Shown one piece after another: positions 23,124 through 23,534 of a stretch of DNA of 23,534 nt. Each line of letters starts with the position of its first letter. Position 1 is the first letter of the stretch. Location: the NCBI GenBank assembly GCA_002392525.1, contig DGHE01000083.1, forward strand, positions 3,829 through 27,362, in the 5' to 3' direction. The notes beneath the pieces were generated by a model. It did no database searches and had not been told where the DNA came from. It saw nothing but the letters and a program-made list of their open reading frames with translations. Origin of the DNA: Bacteroidales bacterium UBA3856 (GTDB taxonomy: Bacteria > Bacteroidota > Bacteroidia > Bacteroidales > UBA932). Both the position numbers and the translations under genes were made by a program.

Positions 23124-23534
23124 TTATTGTAAGATAACAGAGATTTCGGGATCGTCCACCAGGGAAATCTGGGCAGAGCCGTCATACAGGGTAATGATAC
23201 CCGTAATGGTCACCGGCTTCTTCTCCAGGATGCCGGAAGAGAGCTTGTTGCCGGCAAACTTGGCAAAGCCGCTGGTTCTCACCTGCACATTCGTCGCACC
23301 CAGCTTGAAGTAGTGCGAGATGTAGTTGGCTGCCGCATACTTGATCATGATTTCCTTATAGCTGAGGAAAGCGTCGCCTCCAAACTTGGCGGCGGTTTCT
23401 TCATCCAGATACTTGTCCGGGGTGCCCAGGATGGAACCGTAATGCGTGTTGCCGGAACCTACCTCGGCCTTGTCCCATACGCCGCTCTCCAGATAGCCGA
23501 TGTAACCGGCCTTGGTGCAGGCCCAGGTATCTAC
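23124..23534 (-). CDS. C-terminal part of a secreted OB-fold-like protein (runs off right edge)
   Basis: 136 codons plus a TAA stop are visible, with the frame open to the window edge (VDTWACTKAGYIGYLESGVW...). The last about 40 residues (KKPVTITGIITLYDGSAQISLVDDPEISVILQ) resemble the OB-fold strand pattern found in Bacteroidetes surface lipoproteins of the DUF5689 or YhcR type. The part before it (GSGNTHYGSILGTPDKYLDEETAAKFGG) is unassigned. The N terminus, and so the location signal, is outside the window. It lies directly upstream of the M3 peptidase gene with no spacer, so the two are expected to be expressed together. The domain name is a weak inference. Confidence 0.6.
   Translation of the reverse strand, partial: VDTWACTKAGYIGYLESGVWDKAEVGSGNTHYGSILGTPDKYLDEETAAKFGGDAFLSYKEIMIKYAAANYISHYFKLGATNVQVRTSGFAKFAGNKLSSGILEKKPVTITGIITLYDGSAQISLVDDPEISVILQ

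Noticed and set aside
21351..23132. A 593-codon open frame opposite the M3 peptidase gene, and similar long frames opposite susC2, susD2 and manA
   Set aside because: All are antisense to recognised genes and show the same artefactual V/G/H/L composition.
1..23534. Insertion sequences or transposases
   Set aside because: No reading frame with transposase, integrase or recombinase motifs was seen; the repeats alone are not sufficient evidence of an IS.

Overview
The window comes from a member of the Bacteroidota, most likely order Bacteroidales. It carries two SusC/SusD outer-membrane glycan-uptake pairs, many lipoproteins with short lipobox signals, and no obvious Shine-Dalgarno sites. It also has repeated matches to the Bacteroides promoter consensus (TTTG, 19-21 nt, TAnnTTTG). 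Genus is not determinable by eye; a gut or rumen relative of moderate GC is an inference. I see no tRNA, rRNA, CRISPR array, integrase or transposase.

Layout. Positions 1-3557 (- strand) hold a GH9 glucanase fused to a CE4-like deacetylase domain, followed by a GH2 glycosidase that runs off the left edge and has its own promoter. Positions 3558-6876 form an AT-richer accessory stretch: an AAA ATPase with a triple GGATAAT repeat in its promoter, then three small lipoprotein genes and a frameshifted relic of one of them. Positions 6871-13133 (- strand) are a SusC1-SusD1 operon plus a third secreted protein of unknown function, whose start overlaps the susD1 stop and whose first codons contain a terminator-like hairpin. 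Positions 13134-14219 are a repeat-rich intergenic zone with an orphan HicB-type antitoxin. Positions 14220-19370 (+ strand) are SusC2-SusD2 with a clear terminator. Positions 19424-19942 (- strand) are the C-terminal remnant of a C10 (streptopain-like) protease. Positions 20083-21003 (+ strand) encode mannose-6-phosphate isomerase, facing across a perfect 19-bp bidirectional terminator an M3 peptidase lipoprotein and the tail of an OB-fold-like protein that runs off the right edge.

How it fits together. The secreted GH9-CE4 and GH2 enzymes and the two SusCD transporters suggest use of complex polysaccharides, but nothing links either transporter to a particular glycan, and no SusR, hybrid two-component or anti-sigma regulator is in view. 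ManA would feed mannose phosphate into glycolysis or nucleotide-sugar synthesis.

The most unusual structure is a small family of hairpin-plus-tail repeats (about 90 bp; two good copies and one degenerate one). They sit at the borders of the hicB, SusCD2 and C10-remnant blocks, and each lies 130-190 bp upstream of susC1, susC2 or manA. Other points worth checking are two promoters only 4 nt from their start codons (predicted leaderless lipoprotein mRNAs), the coding-embedded hairpin after susD1, and the divergent active site of the CE4 domain.
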